This document shows positions 52,498 through 61,753 of a stretch of DNA of 64,000 nucleotides, piece after piece (the first letter of the stretch is position 1; each line of letters starts with the position of its first letter). The notes beneath the pieces are model-generated. The model did not search any database. It saw only the letters and a program-made list of their open reading frames with translations, and was not told the origin of the DNA. A program made the translations under genes and the position numbers. Location of the stretch: the NCBI RefSeq assembly GCF_000805335.1, contig NZ_KN708638.1, forward strand, positions 1,114,016-1,178,015, in the 5' to 3' direction. This DNA comes from Streptomyces sp. CT34 (GTDB lineage: Bacteria; Actinomycetota; Actinomycetes; Streptomycetales; Streptomycetaceae).

Positions 52498-53598
52498 AGG
52501 GCGCGTATCGAGTCGTGATCAATCGGTGGCCCTCATGAGGTCCTTGAGCCAGATCATCGCGGCGCGCAGCCGGAGGCCGGCGAGGTAGCTACCTGGGGTC
52601 TTGTCATAGCGGGTGGCGATGCCCCGCCATGCCTTCATCCTGTTGATCGCACGCTCGACAGAGTTCCGTTCCTTGTAGAGCTCAGCGTCATGGCTGACGG
52701 GTCTGCCGCCCTTGCTGCCCTTCCTCTTCCGGTGACCAGCTTGGTCCTTCCTCTCCGGGATGACCGCCTTGATGTGGCGTTTCCGCAGGTAGGCACGGTT
52801 ACCGCGGGATGACTACGCCTTGTCCCCGGCGACCACGTCGGGACGGGTGCGGGGACGGCCGGCAGGTCCCCACACCCGCACTTTCTTGAGGGCCGGGATG
52901 AACTGCGGGCTGTCCGCGGCCTGTCCGGCGGTCAGGACGAATGCCAGGGGGCGGCATTTCCGGTCGGCGGCGAGGTGGACCTTGCTGGTCTGCCCGCCCC
53001 GCGAGCGCCCCAACAGAGCTGCCTTCAGGCGAATCCTGTGTCGACGCCGAAGGCGTCGTCGCTCCTCCCGCACAGGATCTGCTTCGGCATCCTGCCCGTT
53101 TTGCTCCTCAGAGCCGCGCCCTTTGACCTGGCCTTCTCTTCCTCGATCGCGGCCTTCTCCAAGGTGGTGAGCACGCTCTGGTCCAGCTGCATCCCGGCTG
53201 CGTCATGGTGCGCACGGGCGGTGGTGGAGTCGATGCTGACGAGGGACAGGTCCGCCTCACCCCGCTTCCCGGCCTCCGCGATCAGCCCATCGAACAGGGC
53301 CTCGAACGCGCCCGCATCGCGCCACTGCCGGAAGCGGTTGTGCACGGTCGACCAGACTCCGAACTCGGTCGGCATCTCCCGCCACTGTCCGCCGGGCTTG
53401 AATCGCCAGAGCACTCCCTCGAACTGCTGCCGCAGCCGCTCGGGGTAGGGGCCGTACTCGCCGATCGGCAGGTACGGCTCGATGAACTGCCACTCCTGGT
53501 CCGTCATTTGCGTGCACGTCACGCACGAAGGTCTACCGTTCCCCAGGCCCGCTATGGGGGCGGCTCCGAATATCGATCATGACTCGATACGTGGTCTG
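52498..53598. mobile_element. IS5-family insertion sequence, inactivated
   Basis: About 1.1 kb. Left end GGGCGCGTATCGAGTCGTGA near 52500; right end inverted near 53572-53597 (ATCATGACTCGATACGTGG). Inserted at TA in the IS3 orfA. Contains one broken transposase gene. With the inverted IS remnant at 55400-55622 it brackets the tetR-monooxygenase cassette like a composite transposon. Confidence 0.7.
52519..53507 (-). pseudogene. IS5-family transposase with frameshift and stop
   Basis: Starts MTDQEWQFIEPYLPIGEYGP at 53507; first Asp in LVSIDSTTARAHHDAAGM. One base lost near 53090 (after SKTGR) shifts the frame; the other frame continues IRLKAALLGRSRGGQTSKVH. A TAG replaces Tyr in GDKAYSSRGN at about 52814. 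The end (PGSYLAGLRLRAAMIWLKDL) is intact. Confidence 0.85.
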
Positions 53599-53699
53599 AC
53601 TGGAACGCTCAGGTGTTCGGTCTCGCGCCATCGTCGCTTTGGTCCGGGATCAGGACTACGGCAGTCGTGAGCTCCTGAAGATTTGCAGAGCGCGCGATG

Positions 53700-54191
53700 T
53701 CACAGCCTCTTGGCAAGCGTGCGGAGTTCGGCGACCACCTCGGCGCCGGACGGCGCCTGCTCCGGGTCGACCAGCCACTGCAGCATCAGCCCGCCCAGTA
53801 GCGCCAGCGGCACCGACCCGCCCAGCCCCTCGCGGCCCTGCCGCTGACCCTCGGCGAGCCGGTCGCGCACCTCGGGAGAGTGCTGGGCCTGGACGGCGGC
53901 CTCCAGCTGGGCCACCCACAGTGCGCGATGTGTGGTGAAGCTGTCGATCAGCGCCTGCCAGCGCTCCTCCGGCCCGGCCCCGTCCGCTGTGGCGGACGGA
54001 AGCTGGTCCAGCTCGTCCACCGCTTCCACCAGAGCCTGGGTGAGGAGGGCGTCCCGGGAGCCGAAGTGGTAGCCGATCGCGGCATGGCTGACGCCGGCCG
54101 CCGCGGCGATGTCCCGCACCGTGGTGCGGCCCCAGCCTCGTTCGATCAGGCACTGCTTCGCGCCCGCCAGCAGATCCTCGCGGTTTCCCAT
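53700..54191 (-). CDS. TetR-family regulator (copy B)
   Basis: Same 163-residue protein as 25010-25501, in opposite orientation. Divergent from the monooxygenase at 54277. Confidence 0.9.
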   Translation of the reverse strand: MGNREDLLAGAKQCLIERGWGRTTVRDIAAAAGVSHAAIGYHFGSRDALLTQALVEAVDELDQLPSATADGAGPEERWQALIDSFTTHRALWVAQLEAAVQAQHSPEVRDRLAEGQRQGREGLGGSVPLALLGGLMLQWLVDPEQAPSGAEVVAELRTLAKRL

Positions 54192-54217
54192 GTGGCGGAG
54201 CCTAGCAGAACAGTTGC

Positions 54218-54255
54218 CCATTTGGTTCATCCAAATGGATTGACCAAATGGTCAA
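54218..54255. promoter_or_regulatory. paired TetR-type operators (copy B)
   Basis: Mirror of 24946-24983: CCATTTGG-TTCAT-CCAAATGG at 54218-54238 and TTGACCAAATGGTCAA at 54240-54255. Confidence 0.7.
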
Positions 54256-54276
54256 ATCGCGGCTAGTGTCCTCGCC

Positions 54277-55344
54277 ATGAACGACACCAAGGTTCTGATC
54301 TCGGGTGCGAGCGTCGCCGGACCCGCCCTGGCCCACCTCCTCAACCGCGCCGGCTGCTGCGTCACCGTCGTCGAGCGCGCCCCCTCCGTCCGGGGCGGCG
54401 GCTACGCCGTCGACTTCCGCGGCGAGGCCATTGATGTCCTCGACGAGCTCGGCATCCTCGCCGAGGTGCGCGGGCATGACCCCCGTATGCGCGGCACGAG
54501 CCTGGTGGACGAGGCCGGCGAGAAGACGGGCGAGCTGCCCGCCGAGGCATTCGCCGGCGAACTGGAGGTCCCGAAGGCCGATCTGACGCGGATTCTGCAC
54601 CGCATCACCGCCGACGACACCGAGTACCTCTTCGACGACACCATCACCGCCCTCACCGAGCACGAGAACGGCGTCACCGTCGAATTCGAGAAGGCCGCCA
54701 CCCGTGACTTCGACCTCGTCCTCGGCGCCGACGGCGTCTACTCCCGGGTGCGGCGCCTTGCCCTTGTCCCCCATGAGCAGGCCCTGCACCACCTGGGCCT
54801 CTCCGGCGCCGGCTTCACCACCGACAACTTCCTCGGCCTCGACCACCAGGGCATGCTGCAGGTCGCCGGCAACGCCGCCGTCTACCTCTTCAGCGCCGGC
54901 GACCCAAAACGGCTCACCGTCAGCCTCTCCTTCGCCACCGACTCGCCCGCCCTCGACCGGCGCAGCCGCGACGAGCAGCAGCAGGCCGTGCGCGCAGCCT
55001 TCGCCGGCCGCGGCTGGGAGGTCCCCCGCCTCCTTGCGGCCATGGAGGACGCGGAGGACTTCTACTTCGCCTCCACCTGCCAGGTCCAGCTGGAGCGCTG
55101 GTCGACCGGACGCGTCGCCGTGCTCGGCGACGCCGGCTACTGCGCCGCCCCGACCGCGGGCATGGGCACCTCCCAGGCCCTGATCGGCGCCCGCTCCCTC
55201 GCCCGGCACCTGACCGCCGCCGACGGCGACCACCGCGCGGCCTTCGCCGCCTACGAAGCCGAGCTGCGCCCCTACGTCGCCGAGAACCAGGCCAAGGGCC
55301 GCGAGGCCGTCGCCATGTTCGGCGGCGGCGACCCGCAGCACTGA
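54277..55344 (+). CDS. FAD-dependent monooxygenase (copy B)
   Basis: 355 residues, identical to 23857-24924. The absence of any difference between the copies means the duplication is recent or the copies are kept alike by gene conversion. Two copies controlled by two identical repressor genes would cross-talk. Confidence 0.88.
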   Translation: MNDTKVLISGASVAGPALAHLLNRAGCCVTVVERAPSVRGGGYAVDFRGEAIDVLDELGILAEVRGHDPRMRGTSLVDEAGEKTGELPAEAFAGELEVPKADLTRILHRITADDTEYLFDDTITALTEHENGVTVEFEKAATRDFDLVLGADGVYSRVRRLALVPHEQALHHLGLSGAGFTTDNFLGLDHQGMLQVAGNAAVYLFSAGDPKRLTVSLSFATDSPALDRRSRDEQQQAVRAAFAGRGWEVPRLLAAMEDAEDFYFASTCQVQLERWSTGRVAVLGDAGYCAAPTAGMGTSQALIGARSLARHLTAADGDHRAAFAAYEAELRPYVAENQAKGREAVAMFGGGDPQH

Positions 55345-55399
55345 CCCCGATCAAGACCCTCTGGAGGCAACTGCCAGGCCGCCAACCGGAGGAAGAAAG

Positions 55400-55622
55400 G
55401 GGGGCCTGGGTGGTCGGCCTGTCAGCCACGACGTCGCCCTCTACAAGGAGACGAACACCATCAAGCGCCTGATCAAAAAACTCAAGGCTTGACGGGGCAT
55501 CGCCGCCCGCTATGACAAGACCCCGGGTAGCTACCTCACCGGCCCCCAGCTGCGCGCCGCGATGATCTGGCTCAAGGTTCCTCACGAGGACCACCGATTG
55601 ATCACGACTCGATACGCGCCCT
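55400..55622 (+). pseudogene. IS5-family transposase C-terminal remnant (copy B)
   Basis: Mirror of 23579-23800: TIKRLIKKLKA, stop, then RGIAARYDKTPGSYLTGPQL. Forms the second, inverted IS end of the composite cassette. Confidence 0.7.
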
Positions 55623-55623
55623 A

Positions 55624-55770
55624 GTCGACAGCGTGGAGAGACGGCGGCCGAGGAGCTGGCCCGGCTGCGGGCCGAGAACCAGCGGCTGCTGAAGGCAGAG
55701 AAGGAGAGGCTGCACGGGGAGCTGAACACGGTGCCCAGAAGCATCCGGGCTCGACCCCACCACACAACAT
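55624..55770 (+). pseudogene. IS3-type orfA, 3' part
   Basis: RGETAAEELARLRAENQRLL then KAEKERLHGEL: the leucine-zipper end of an IS3 OrfA, continuing the frame broken at 52497. OrfB is absent. Confidence 0.65.
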
Positions 55771-55822
55771 GACGTCAATCGCCAAGAAGGTGCTCACCGT
55801 TGAGCGGAATCGCCGAAGAGGC

Positions 55823-56494
55823 TCAGTGACCTCGTGCTGGCGTCCTCCCCATTCGGTGCAGCAGTCGCATCTGTGGGGATGCGTTGCGAGCGAGCACTTC
55901 CTCGGGAGCGGCAAAGAACCGGTGAGTTGTTTCGAGGGCGGTGGGTGTTTCCGTCAAGCCGGTGTAGATCTCGTCAAGATGCTCGTCGATCCACGCCACG
56001 AGGCTGCCATCGAGGGTGTCCTCCACGTTGATAGCCCGTGCGAGATCCCATGTGTGGACAGTGCTGTCCGTGATTCTCACGGCAAGTGCCTGCTGGCCGG
56101 TCACCGGCCCCAAGGGATAGTCCAGAATCCGCTGAAGAGCACCAGTCTCCCCGAACGCTTGGGCACACTCTCGTACGGACAGGGCGTACGCACCAACCGG
56201 ATCCGAGCCCAGCGCGTCAGTGTCCCGCAGCCGCAGGAAATCGACGGCGCCGCCGCCATGCAGCAGACTCACGTAATTGAGGTTTCCGCGAGTCATGTGG
56301 TTGACCAACTGCCGCACATTCCACTCGGTACAGGGAGTTGGCCAGGACCACTGCTCGGGTCGCACTGCTCGCAGCTTCCGTTCGAACTCGGTGCTGGACC
56401 CGAGGAACCGATCGATGAGCCCTTCAAACGCGTTGACCATGTGACCCAGCATGCTCGCCATGGACGGCTGGGTCCGGCGGGTATCGGACGTCAA
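55823..56494 (-). CDS. TIGR03086/DinB-like metal-binding protein
   Basis: 223 residues. Mycothiol-dependent maleylpyruvate isomerase N-terminal type fold: VRPEQWSWPTPCTEWNVRQL then VNHMTRGNLNYVSLL (metal-binding His), and a later conserved DSTVHTWDLARAINVEDTLD with His. Binds a divalent metal and often uses mycothiol. Start may be the ATG at 56494 or one at 56461. Last gene inside the island on this side. Confidence 0.85.
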   Translation of the reverse strand: MTSDTRRTQPSMASMLGHMVNAFEGLIDRFLGSSTEFERKLRAVRPEQWSWPTPCTEWNVRQLVNHMTRGNLNYVSLLHGGGAVDFLRLRDTDALGSDPVGAYALSVRECAQAFGETGALQRILDYPLGPVTGQQALAVRITDSTVHTWDLARAINVEDTLDGSLVAWIDEHLDEIYTGLTETPTALETTHRFFAAPEEVLARNASPQMRLLHRMGRTPARGH

Positions 56495-56499
56495 GGTTG

Positions 56500-57020
56500 A
56501 GTTCTCGAAATACGGATACCCGCTACCCCAGCGCCTACCAGCGCATCGCTGCCCTCAAAACCGGGCCGTATTTGATGGCGTGGTTCGCCCGATGCGGTGG
56601 GCAGATAAGAAGACCAGGCTGGACGACCCAACATCGTTTTCTGGCGGGCTGGCAGAGGGGAGACTCCCTGAGACGGGACTGTGGGTCTTGGGCGTTACCT
56701 GGTTCCTGACGGGCTGCAGGAGATAGCAGCGCCGCTGATACCAGCGTCCCGCCTCCGTCGACAGGGCAACGGAACGGCTCCCGTGGCGGGCCGGAAGGCG
56801 ATCACCGCATCGTGTACCCGCTGACCACGTCGTGCGCCTGACGTCGGCTCCCGCCCTGCTTCAGGATGAGCCGGGCCACCGCATTCCCACGCCGCGTACT
56901 ACGCGTCGGTCGCAGCACTCACGCCGTCACCGCCTCCCTGCTTTGCGTATGACGGCGATCACCGAGCGTGCCAGCAGCAATGGTGGCTCCCGCACCTCAA
57001 TTCCGGCCATGGTCGTGGAG
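56500..57020. other. no recognisable gene
   Basis: About 520 bases of non-coding or decayed DNA between the DinB-like gene and the right arm sites. Confidence 0.4.
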
Positions 57021-57024
57021 CTTC

Positions 57025-57073
57025 CTGGGGAGAATCTGGGGAGTATCACAGCCGCTGGGGAGCGCGTGGGGAG
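57025..57073. repeat. candidate integrase arm-type sites, right end
   Basis: CTGGGGAG at 57025, 57036 and 57055, and GTGGGGAG at 57066; pairs are 11 bases apart. The stretch CCTGGGGAGAATCTGGGGAG (57024-57043) is the same as 14705-14724 at the other end. Confidence 0.55.
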
Positions 57074-57186
57074 AATCAGCTGCATAAACCAGCACGAGCC
57101 TGAAAGACGGTGAAAGGACCATACACGCAGGTCAGCGACCTGCTTAGTCGCAACGCCGCAGGTCAAGGGAGGTGCCTGGACAACTC

Positions 57187-57297
57187 CATGATGTAGGTGC
57201 CGAGATCGTCCCCCTCGACGATCCCCGGCAGCGATCCGCCCTCGCGCAACGGCGTGACGTAGCGGGTCGCAACGACTTCGGTCAACATTTCCCCAGG
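57187..57297. repeat. attR: right direct repeat, displaced 5' end of the HipA-like gene
   Basis: Encodes (minus strand) MLTEVVATRYVTPLREGGSL then PGIVEGDDLGTYIM, after which homology to the HipA-like gene stops. This is the original chromosomal start of that gene, separated from its body by the element. Confidence 0.85.
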
Positions 57298-57703
57298 TTA
57301 ACCGGCACACCAGGGGTGCGATCCAAGGGTTTTCGGCGAGGCACGAGCACCCCCGCAGCGACCGCCCCGCTGCCGGCGGTCCGCACGTCCGGCGCGCCCG
57401 CCCACACGCACGTCCCCGGGTGCCGGCCGCGTTCCGTTCCGGGTGGCCGGCCGAGCTCGACCTGATGGCGCAGCTCGCCGTGCTGCGGCTGCGGGAGCGG
57501 TGCGGCGACCGGACGGGGGACCGTTCACCGGCGGGAGCCGCCGGCACGTCCCGGCCTGGGAGCGGCCGACCGGGCAGCGGCGCCGGGCCCGGGGCACTCA
57601 TCCGGAGGGCCCAGGCCCTGTAGCACGGCTGCCGGAGCGCGATCAGAATGGTCCGCGGGGCGCCGGTCCGCCGGGCGCCGCCCCGCGACGGAAGGACGCC
57701 TCC

Positions 57704-58363
57704 ATGCCCTCGGACGACCGCCCCGGCCCGCTGCGGTTACTGGTCTTCGGCGCCTCGCTGCGGGCCGAGTCGGCCAACGCCCGGCTCGCCTCCCTCGTCG
57801 CCCGGCTGATCGCCGACACGGGCGCGACCGTCGACCACGCCACCATGCGCGACTTCGCCATGCCGATGTACGACGGCGACGTGGAGGTCGCCGAAGGGCT
57901 GCCGCCGGGCGCCCTCGCGCTGCGCGAACGGCTGGAGCGGTGCGATGCCTTCGTCATCTCCTCCCCCGAGTACAACGGCTCGGTACCAGGAGTGCTGAAG
58001 AACGCGATCGACTGGGTCTCGCGGGTCCGGCCGCAGCCGTTCAAGACCAAGCACGCGATGCTGGTCTCCGCCTCGCCGTCGTTGGTCGGCGGCAACCGCG
58101 GGCTGTGGACGCTGCGGGTCCCGCTGGAGCACCTCGGCACCCGCGTCTACCCGGACATGTTCAGCCTCGCCAACTGCTACTCGGCCTTCGCCGAGGACGG
58201 CACGCTCCTCGACTCCGGGCTGCACGAGCGGCTGGCCGAAACGGTGACCGGCTTCCTCGGCCTCGTGGAAGCCGATGTGCGCTATGTCTGCCTGGAGCGC
58301 CGCTGGTACGAGTTCCTGGGCGACCGCACCGAGGCGGCCGTCACCCAGCGAGCCGAGGAATAA
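57704..58363 (+). CDS. NADPH-dependent FMN reductase
   Basis: 219 residues, ATG at 57704 behind GGAAGGA. Flavodoxin-like fold: GASLRAESANARLA at the phosphate loop and ISSPEYNGSVPGVLKNAIDW, the family signature. Reduces FMN, quinones or azo compounds with NAD(P)H. Monocistronic, with a terminator 200 bases downstream. Confidence 0.93.
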   Translation: MPSDDRPGPLRLLVFGASLRAESANARLASLVARLIADTGATVDHATMRDFAMPMYDGDVEVAEGLPPGALALRERLERCDAFVISSPEYNGSVPGVLKNAIDWVSRVRPQPFKTKHAMLVSASPSLVGGNRGLWTLRVPLEHLGTRVYPDMFSLANCYSAFAEDGTLLDSGLHERLAETVTGFLGLVEADVRYVCLERRWYEFLGDRTEAAVTQRAEE

Positions 58364-58560
58364 ATAGGCAGGCGGGCGGCGATGCTTCCGGGGTATACCT
58401 TATTCCTGGGGGGCGCGGCGATGAGTTGAGCCGAACGGAGCCGAGCCGAACGCGAGCGCGTCGCCCCGGCCGACGGCATCCCCTCCGTGCGACCCCCGCG
58501 TTCCGGCGCAGCTCGCGCTCTGCGACCTGCGCAGGCAAGCGCGCTCCACCTGTATTCCCG

Positions 58561-58592
58561 AAGCCCAACGGCCCTGTGCCGTTGGGCTTTTT
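58561..58592 (+). terminator. canonical intrinsic terminator
   Basis: Perfect 12-bp stem AAGCCCAACGGC / GCCGTTGGGCTT with CCTGT loop, followed by TTT. Confidence 0.85.
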
Positions 58593-58649
58593 CCTGCCCA
58601 AACCGATGTCATGGACAACCGACCTCACCGGCCCCAGGAGGACCACACC

Positions 58650-60818
58650 GTGGAAGCGACCACACGGACCACACGGCGTCCACAGAACGGCTCCGGCACC
58701 ACCAACGCAGCGGAATTCCCCCGGCAGTTCGCCCGTACCCGACGCTTCTCCCTCGGCGTGCCCCGGCAGTTCGGCATCTCCCCGGACGGCCGGCGGGTGC
58801 TCTTCGTCCGTACGGGGTCGGGCAGCGATCCCGTAGGACGGCTGTGGCAGTACGAGGACGGCGCGGAACGGCTGCTGGCCGATCCGGCGGTCCTGGTGGG
58901 CACGGGTTCCGAGGACATACCCGAGGAGGAGCGGCTGCGGCGGGAGCGGGCCCGCGATCGCACCGCGGGCGTGGTGGAGTACGCGGCCGACGACGCCGCG
59001 CGTGTCGTGGCGTTCGCACTCTCCGGGGCGCTGTGGGCGGTGCGTACGGACGGCGGCGCGCCGTTCCCGGTGCCGGCGGCCGGGCCGGTGGTCGACCCGC
59101 GCCCGTCCCCGGACGGGCGGCTGATCGCGTATGTGAGCGGCCGGTCCGTCCATGTCGTCGGACTGGACGGCAGCGACCGGCAGTTGGCACGGGCCGAGGG
59201 CCCGGAGGTCTCCTACGGGCTCGCCGAGTACGTCGCCGCCGAGTCGATGGGCCGGACGCGCGGCTACTGGTGGGCACCGGACAGCCGCCGCCTTCTCGTG
59301 GCCAGGGTGGACACCTCGCCCGTGGAACGGCGTTACCTCGCCGATCCGGCCGACCCGGCGCGGCCCCCGCAGGTGCTCCGCTACCCGTCGGCGGGCACCG
59401 CCAACGCGGAGGTCACCCTGCACCTGCTCGCCGTGGACGGCGAGCGGACCGAGGTGACCTGGGACCGCGCGGCGTACGAGTACCTCGTCGACGCCCGGTG
59501 GGACGCGCACGGCCCGCTGATCGCCGTCCAGAGCCGTGACCAGCGCGTGCTCCGGACGCTGGCGGTCGATCCGGCGACCGGCGGCACCGAGGTGCTGCAC
59601 GAGCGGACCGATCCCGCCTGGGTGGAGGTCGTGCCCGGCACCCCGGCCCGTACCGCCTCCGGCGCCCTGGTGCTCCCGGAGGACGACGGCGGGACCCGCC
59701 GGCTGACCGTCGGCGGCCGGCGGGTCACCCCGGCCGGACTGCAACTGCGCGAGGTCCTCGGCGTCGAGGGGGAGAGCGTGCTGTTCACCGCGAGCGAGGA
59801 CCCCGAGGAGACCCACGTGTGGCGCCATGAGCCCGGCACCGGCAACCGGCGGCTGAGCCGGGGGCCGGGACGCCACACGGGGGCGGAGCGCGGCGGGACG
59901 GCCGTCGTGGCGGGACTGACGCCGCGCGGCGACGAGGTCGTCGTCCTACGGGACGGGGCGCCGGAGCCCGCCTCCTACGAGGGCATCGCCTCGCTCGCCG
60001 AGGAGCCGGCGGTCGTCCCCCGCCCGGTCCATCTCGCCCTCGGGGAACGCGCGTTGCGGGCGGCCCTCTACCTCCCGTCGTGGCACAAGGAGGGCGCCGG
60101 GCGGCTGCCCGTACTGCTCGACCCCTACGGCGGCCCGGCGATGCAGCTCGCGGTACGGGCCCGGGGGTGGTTCGCCTGTGTCTCCCAGTGGTTCGCCGAG
60201 CAGGGCTTCGCGGTCCTGGTGGCCGACGGGCGCGGCACTCCGGGGCGCGGGCCGGCCTGGGAGAAGGCCGTGCACGGCGACCTGTTGCGGCCCGCCCTGG
60301 AGGACCAGGTGGCGGCCCTTCAGGCCGCCGGGGCACGCTTCCCCGATCTGGACCTGGAGCGGGTGGCGATCCGCGGCTGGTCGTTCGGCGGCTTCCTCGC
60401 GGCGGCGGCCGTACTGCACCGCCCCGACGTCTTCCACGCGGCGGTCGCCGGAGCCCCGCCCACCGACCAGCGGATGTACGACACCCACTGGAAGGAGCGG
60501 TTCCTGGGCCACCCCGGAACCCACCCGGAGGACTACGCGCGCTCCTCGCTGACCGGGCACGGCCACCTGCTGCGCCGCCCGCTGCTGCTCATCCACGGCC
60601 TCGCGGACGACAACGTGGCCGCCGCGCACACCCTGCGCTTCTCGGCCGAACTGCTGGCGGCGGGCCGGCCGCACACCGTACTGCCGCTGCCCGGCGCCAC
60701 CCATCTGCCGGCCGACGAGGCGATCACCGAGAACCTGCTCCACGTACAGCGGGACTTCCTGACCGAGGCGCTGCGAGCCCGGGAGAACGAGGCGGGGAAG
60801 CGGTCCACCGGGGAGTGA
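58650..60818 (+). CDS. S9-family prolyl oligopeptidase / DPP-IV-like peptidase
   Basis: 722 residues from GTG at 58650, preceded by AGGAGG 8 bases upstream. N-terminal beta-propeller (to about residue 450) and C-terminal alpha/beta hydrolase with Ser in IRGWSFGGFLAA, Asp in LLIHGLADDNVAAA and His in GATHLPAD. Cleaves short peptides after Pro or Ala; no signal peptide, so cytoplasmic. Confidence 0.92.
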   Translation: MEATTRTTRRPQNGSGTTNAAEFPRQFARTRRFSLGVPRQFGISPDGRRVLFVRTGSGSDPVGRLWQYEDGAERLLADPAVLVGTGSEDIPEEERLRRERARDRTAGVVEYAADDAARVVAFALSGALWAVRTDGGAPFPVPAAGPVVDPRPSPDGRLIAYVSGRSVHVVGLDGSDRQLARAEGPEVSYGLAEYVAAESMGRTRGYWWAPDSRRLLVARVDTSPVERRYLADPADPARPPQVLRYPSAGTANAEVTLHLLAVDGERTEVTWDRAAYEYLVDARWDAHGPLIAVQSRDQRVLRTLAVDPATGGTEVLHERTDPAWVEVVPGTPARTASGALVLPEDDGGTRRLTVGGRRVTPAGLQLREVLGVEGESVLFTASEDPEETHVWRHEPGTGNRRLSRGPGRHTGAERGGTAVVAGLTPRGDEVVVLRDGAPEPASYEGIASLAEEPAVVPRPVHLALGERALRAALYLPSWHKEGAGRLPVLLDPYGGPAMQLAVRARGWFACVSQWFAEQGFAVLVADGRGTPGRGPAWEKAVHGDLLRPALEDQVAALQAAGARFPDLDLERVAIRGWSFGGFLAAAAVLHRPDVFHAAVAGAPPTDQRMYDTHWKERFLGHPGTHPEDYARSSLTGHGHLLRRPLLLIHGLADDNVAAAHTLRFSAELLAAGRPHTVLPLPGATHLPADEAITENLLHVQRDFLTEALRARENEAGKRSTGE

Positions 60819-60883
60819 GCACGGGGCGCCCCGGCGCGCGGCACGGCCGGCCGTTCGTCCGAGGGCGCCGCGGCCCTCCCTGG

Positions 60884-61528
60884 TCAGCGGGCGCGGCGCG
60901 GTCGCTGCCAGCAGCCGCGCACCTCGTCGGTCGTGGTGACGGTGGCCACAAGGGCGAGGGTGTTGCGGACCATCGCGGGGGTGTACTCGGCGGGCACCCC
61001 CGCGATGGCGTCCGCGGGCACCACCGCCACATAGCCCAGGTTGACCGCGTCGAACACCGCGTTGGGGATCGCCACATTCGCCGAGACCCCGGTCACGACG
61101 AGCGTGCGGCACCCGAAGTTGCGCAGCAGCGCGTCGACTTCGGTTCCGGCGATCGGGGAGAGCCCGTGCAGTCTGCGCACCACCAGGTCGCCCTCCGACA
61201 CCGGTATCGGGTCGGCGATCCGCACCGCGGTGGACCCGGCGATCTGCTGCACGGGCAGCCGCTCGGCCGCCGTGAAGAGCCGCGCGTTGCGGCTGGCCCC
61301 GCGGCCGTCGGGGCGCCGTTCGGCGACCGCGTGCAGTACCTGGACACCTGCGTCGTGCGCCGCCGCCACCAGGCGGGCGGTGTTCGTCAGCGCTCCCGAT
61401 GTGCGGGCCGCCTCGGCCAGTTCGGGCAGCGCGCTGTCCGTACCGACCACGCCGCGCTGGCACTCGACGGTGAGCAGCACCGTGGAGGCCGGGTTCAGCT
61501 GCTCGATGAGCCGGGTGTCCGAAGGCAT
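60884..61528 (-). CDS. isochorismatase-fold protein without catalytic Cys
   Basis: 214 residues. Rossmann-like cysteine hydrolase fold: VLLTVECQRGVVGTDSALPE at the N-terminus and VVTGVSANVAIPNAVFDAVN where other members have NVCV. The catalytic Cys is Ala, and the first Asp is Glu, so amidohydrolase chemistry is unlikely. I recall a Streptomyces subfamily that also lacks this Cys, so this may be a family trait, not decay. Role unknown. Confidence 0.85.
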   Translation of the reverse strand: MPSDTRLIEQLNPASTVLLTVECQRGVVGTDSALPELAEAARTSGALTNTARLVAAAHDAGVQVLHAVAERRPDGRGASRNARLFTAAERLPVQQIAGSTAVRIADPIPVSEGDLVVRRLHGLSPIAGTEVDALLRNFGCRTLVVTGVSANVAIPNAVFDAVNLGYVAVVPADAIAGVPAEYTPAMVRNTLALVATVTTTDEVRGCWQRPRRAR

Positions 61529-61753
61529 GGCCAGTCCCTTCTGCGGACGCGCGCACCAGCGTCCACGGATGCGTCGGCGCAGGCGTCCACGGACGCGGGC
61601 AGGGCCGCGCCCGCGGCGCGGGCGATCCGGCCCCGGCGCCTGCGCGGCTGCGGCGGGTGGGTCGAAGACGGGCGAGGCTATCCACCATTGCGCCCGTTAG
61701 GAAGAGCCCCCATGCTTCCTGACAGCTTTCAGGTGCGATGGAGGGCAGTGCGG

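Larger units (their letters stand above)
53103..55624. repeat. 2.52-kb inverted repeat, copy B
   Basis: Reverse complement of 23577-26098. Ends at the CTAG junction with the IS3 orfA on one side and inside the IS5 transposase on the other. Confidence 0.9.
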
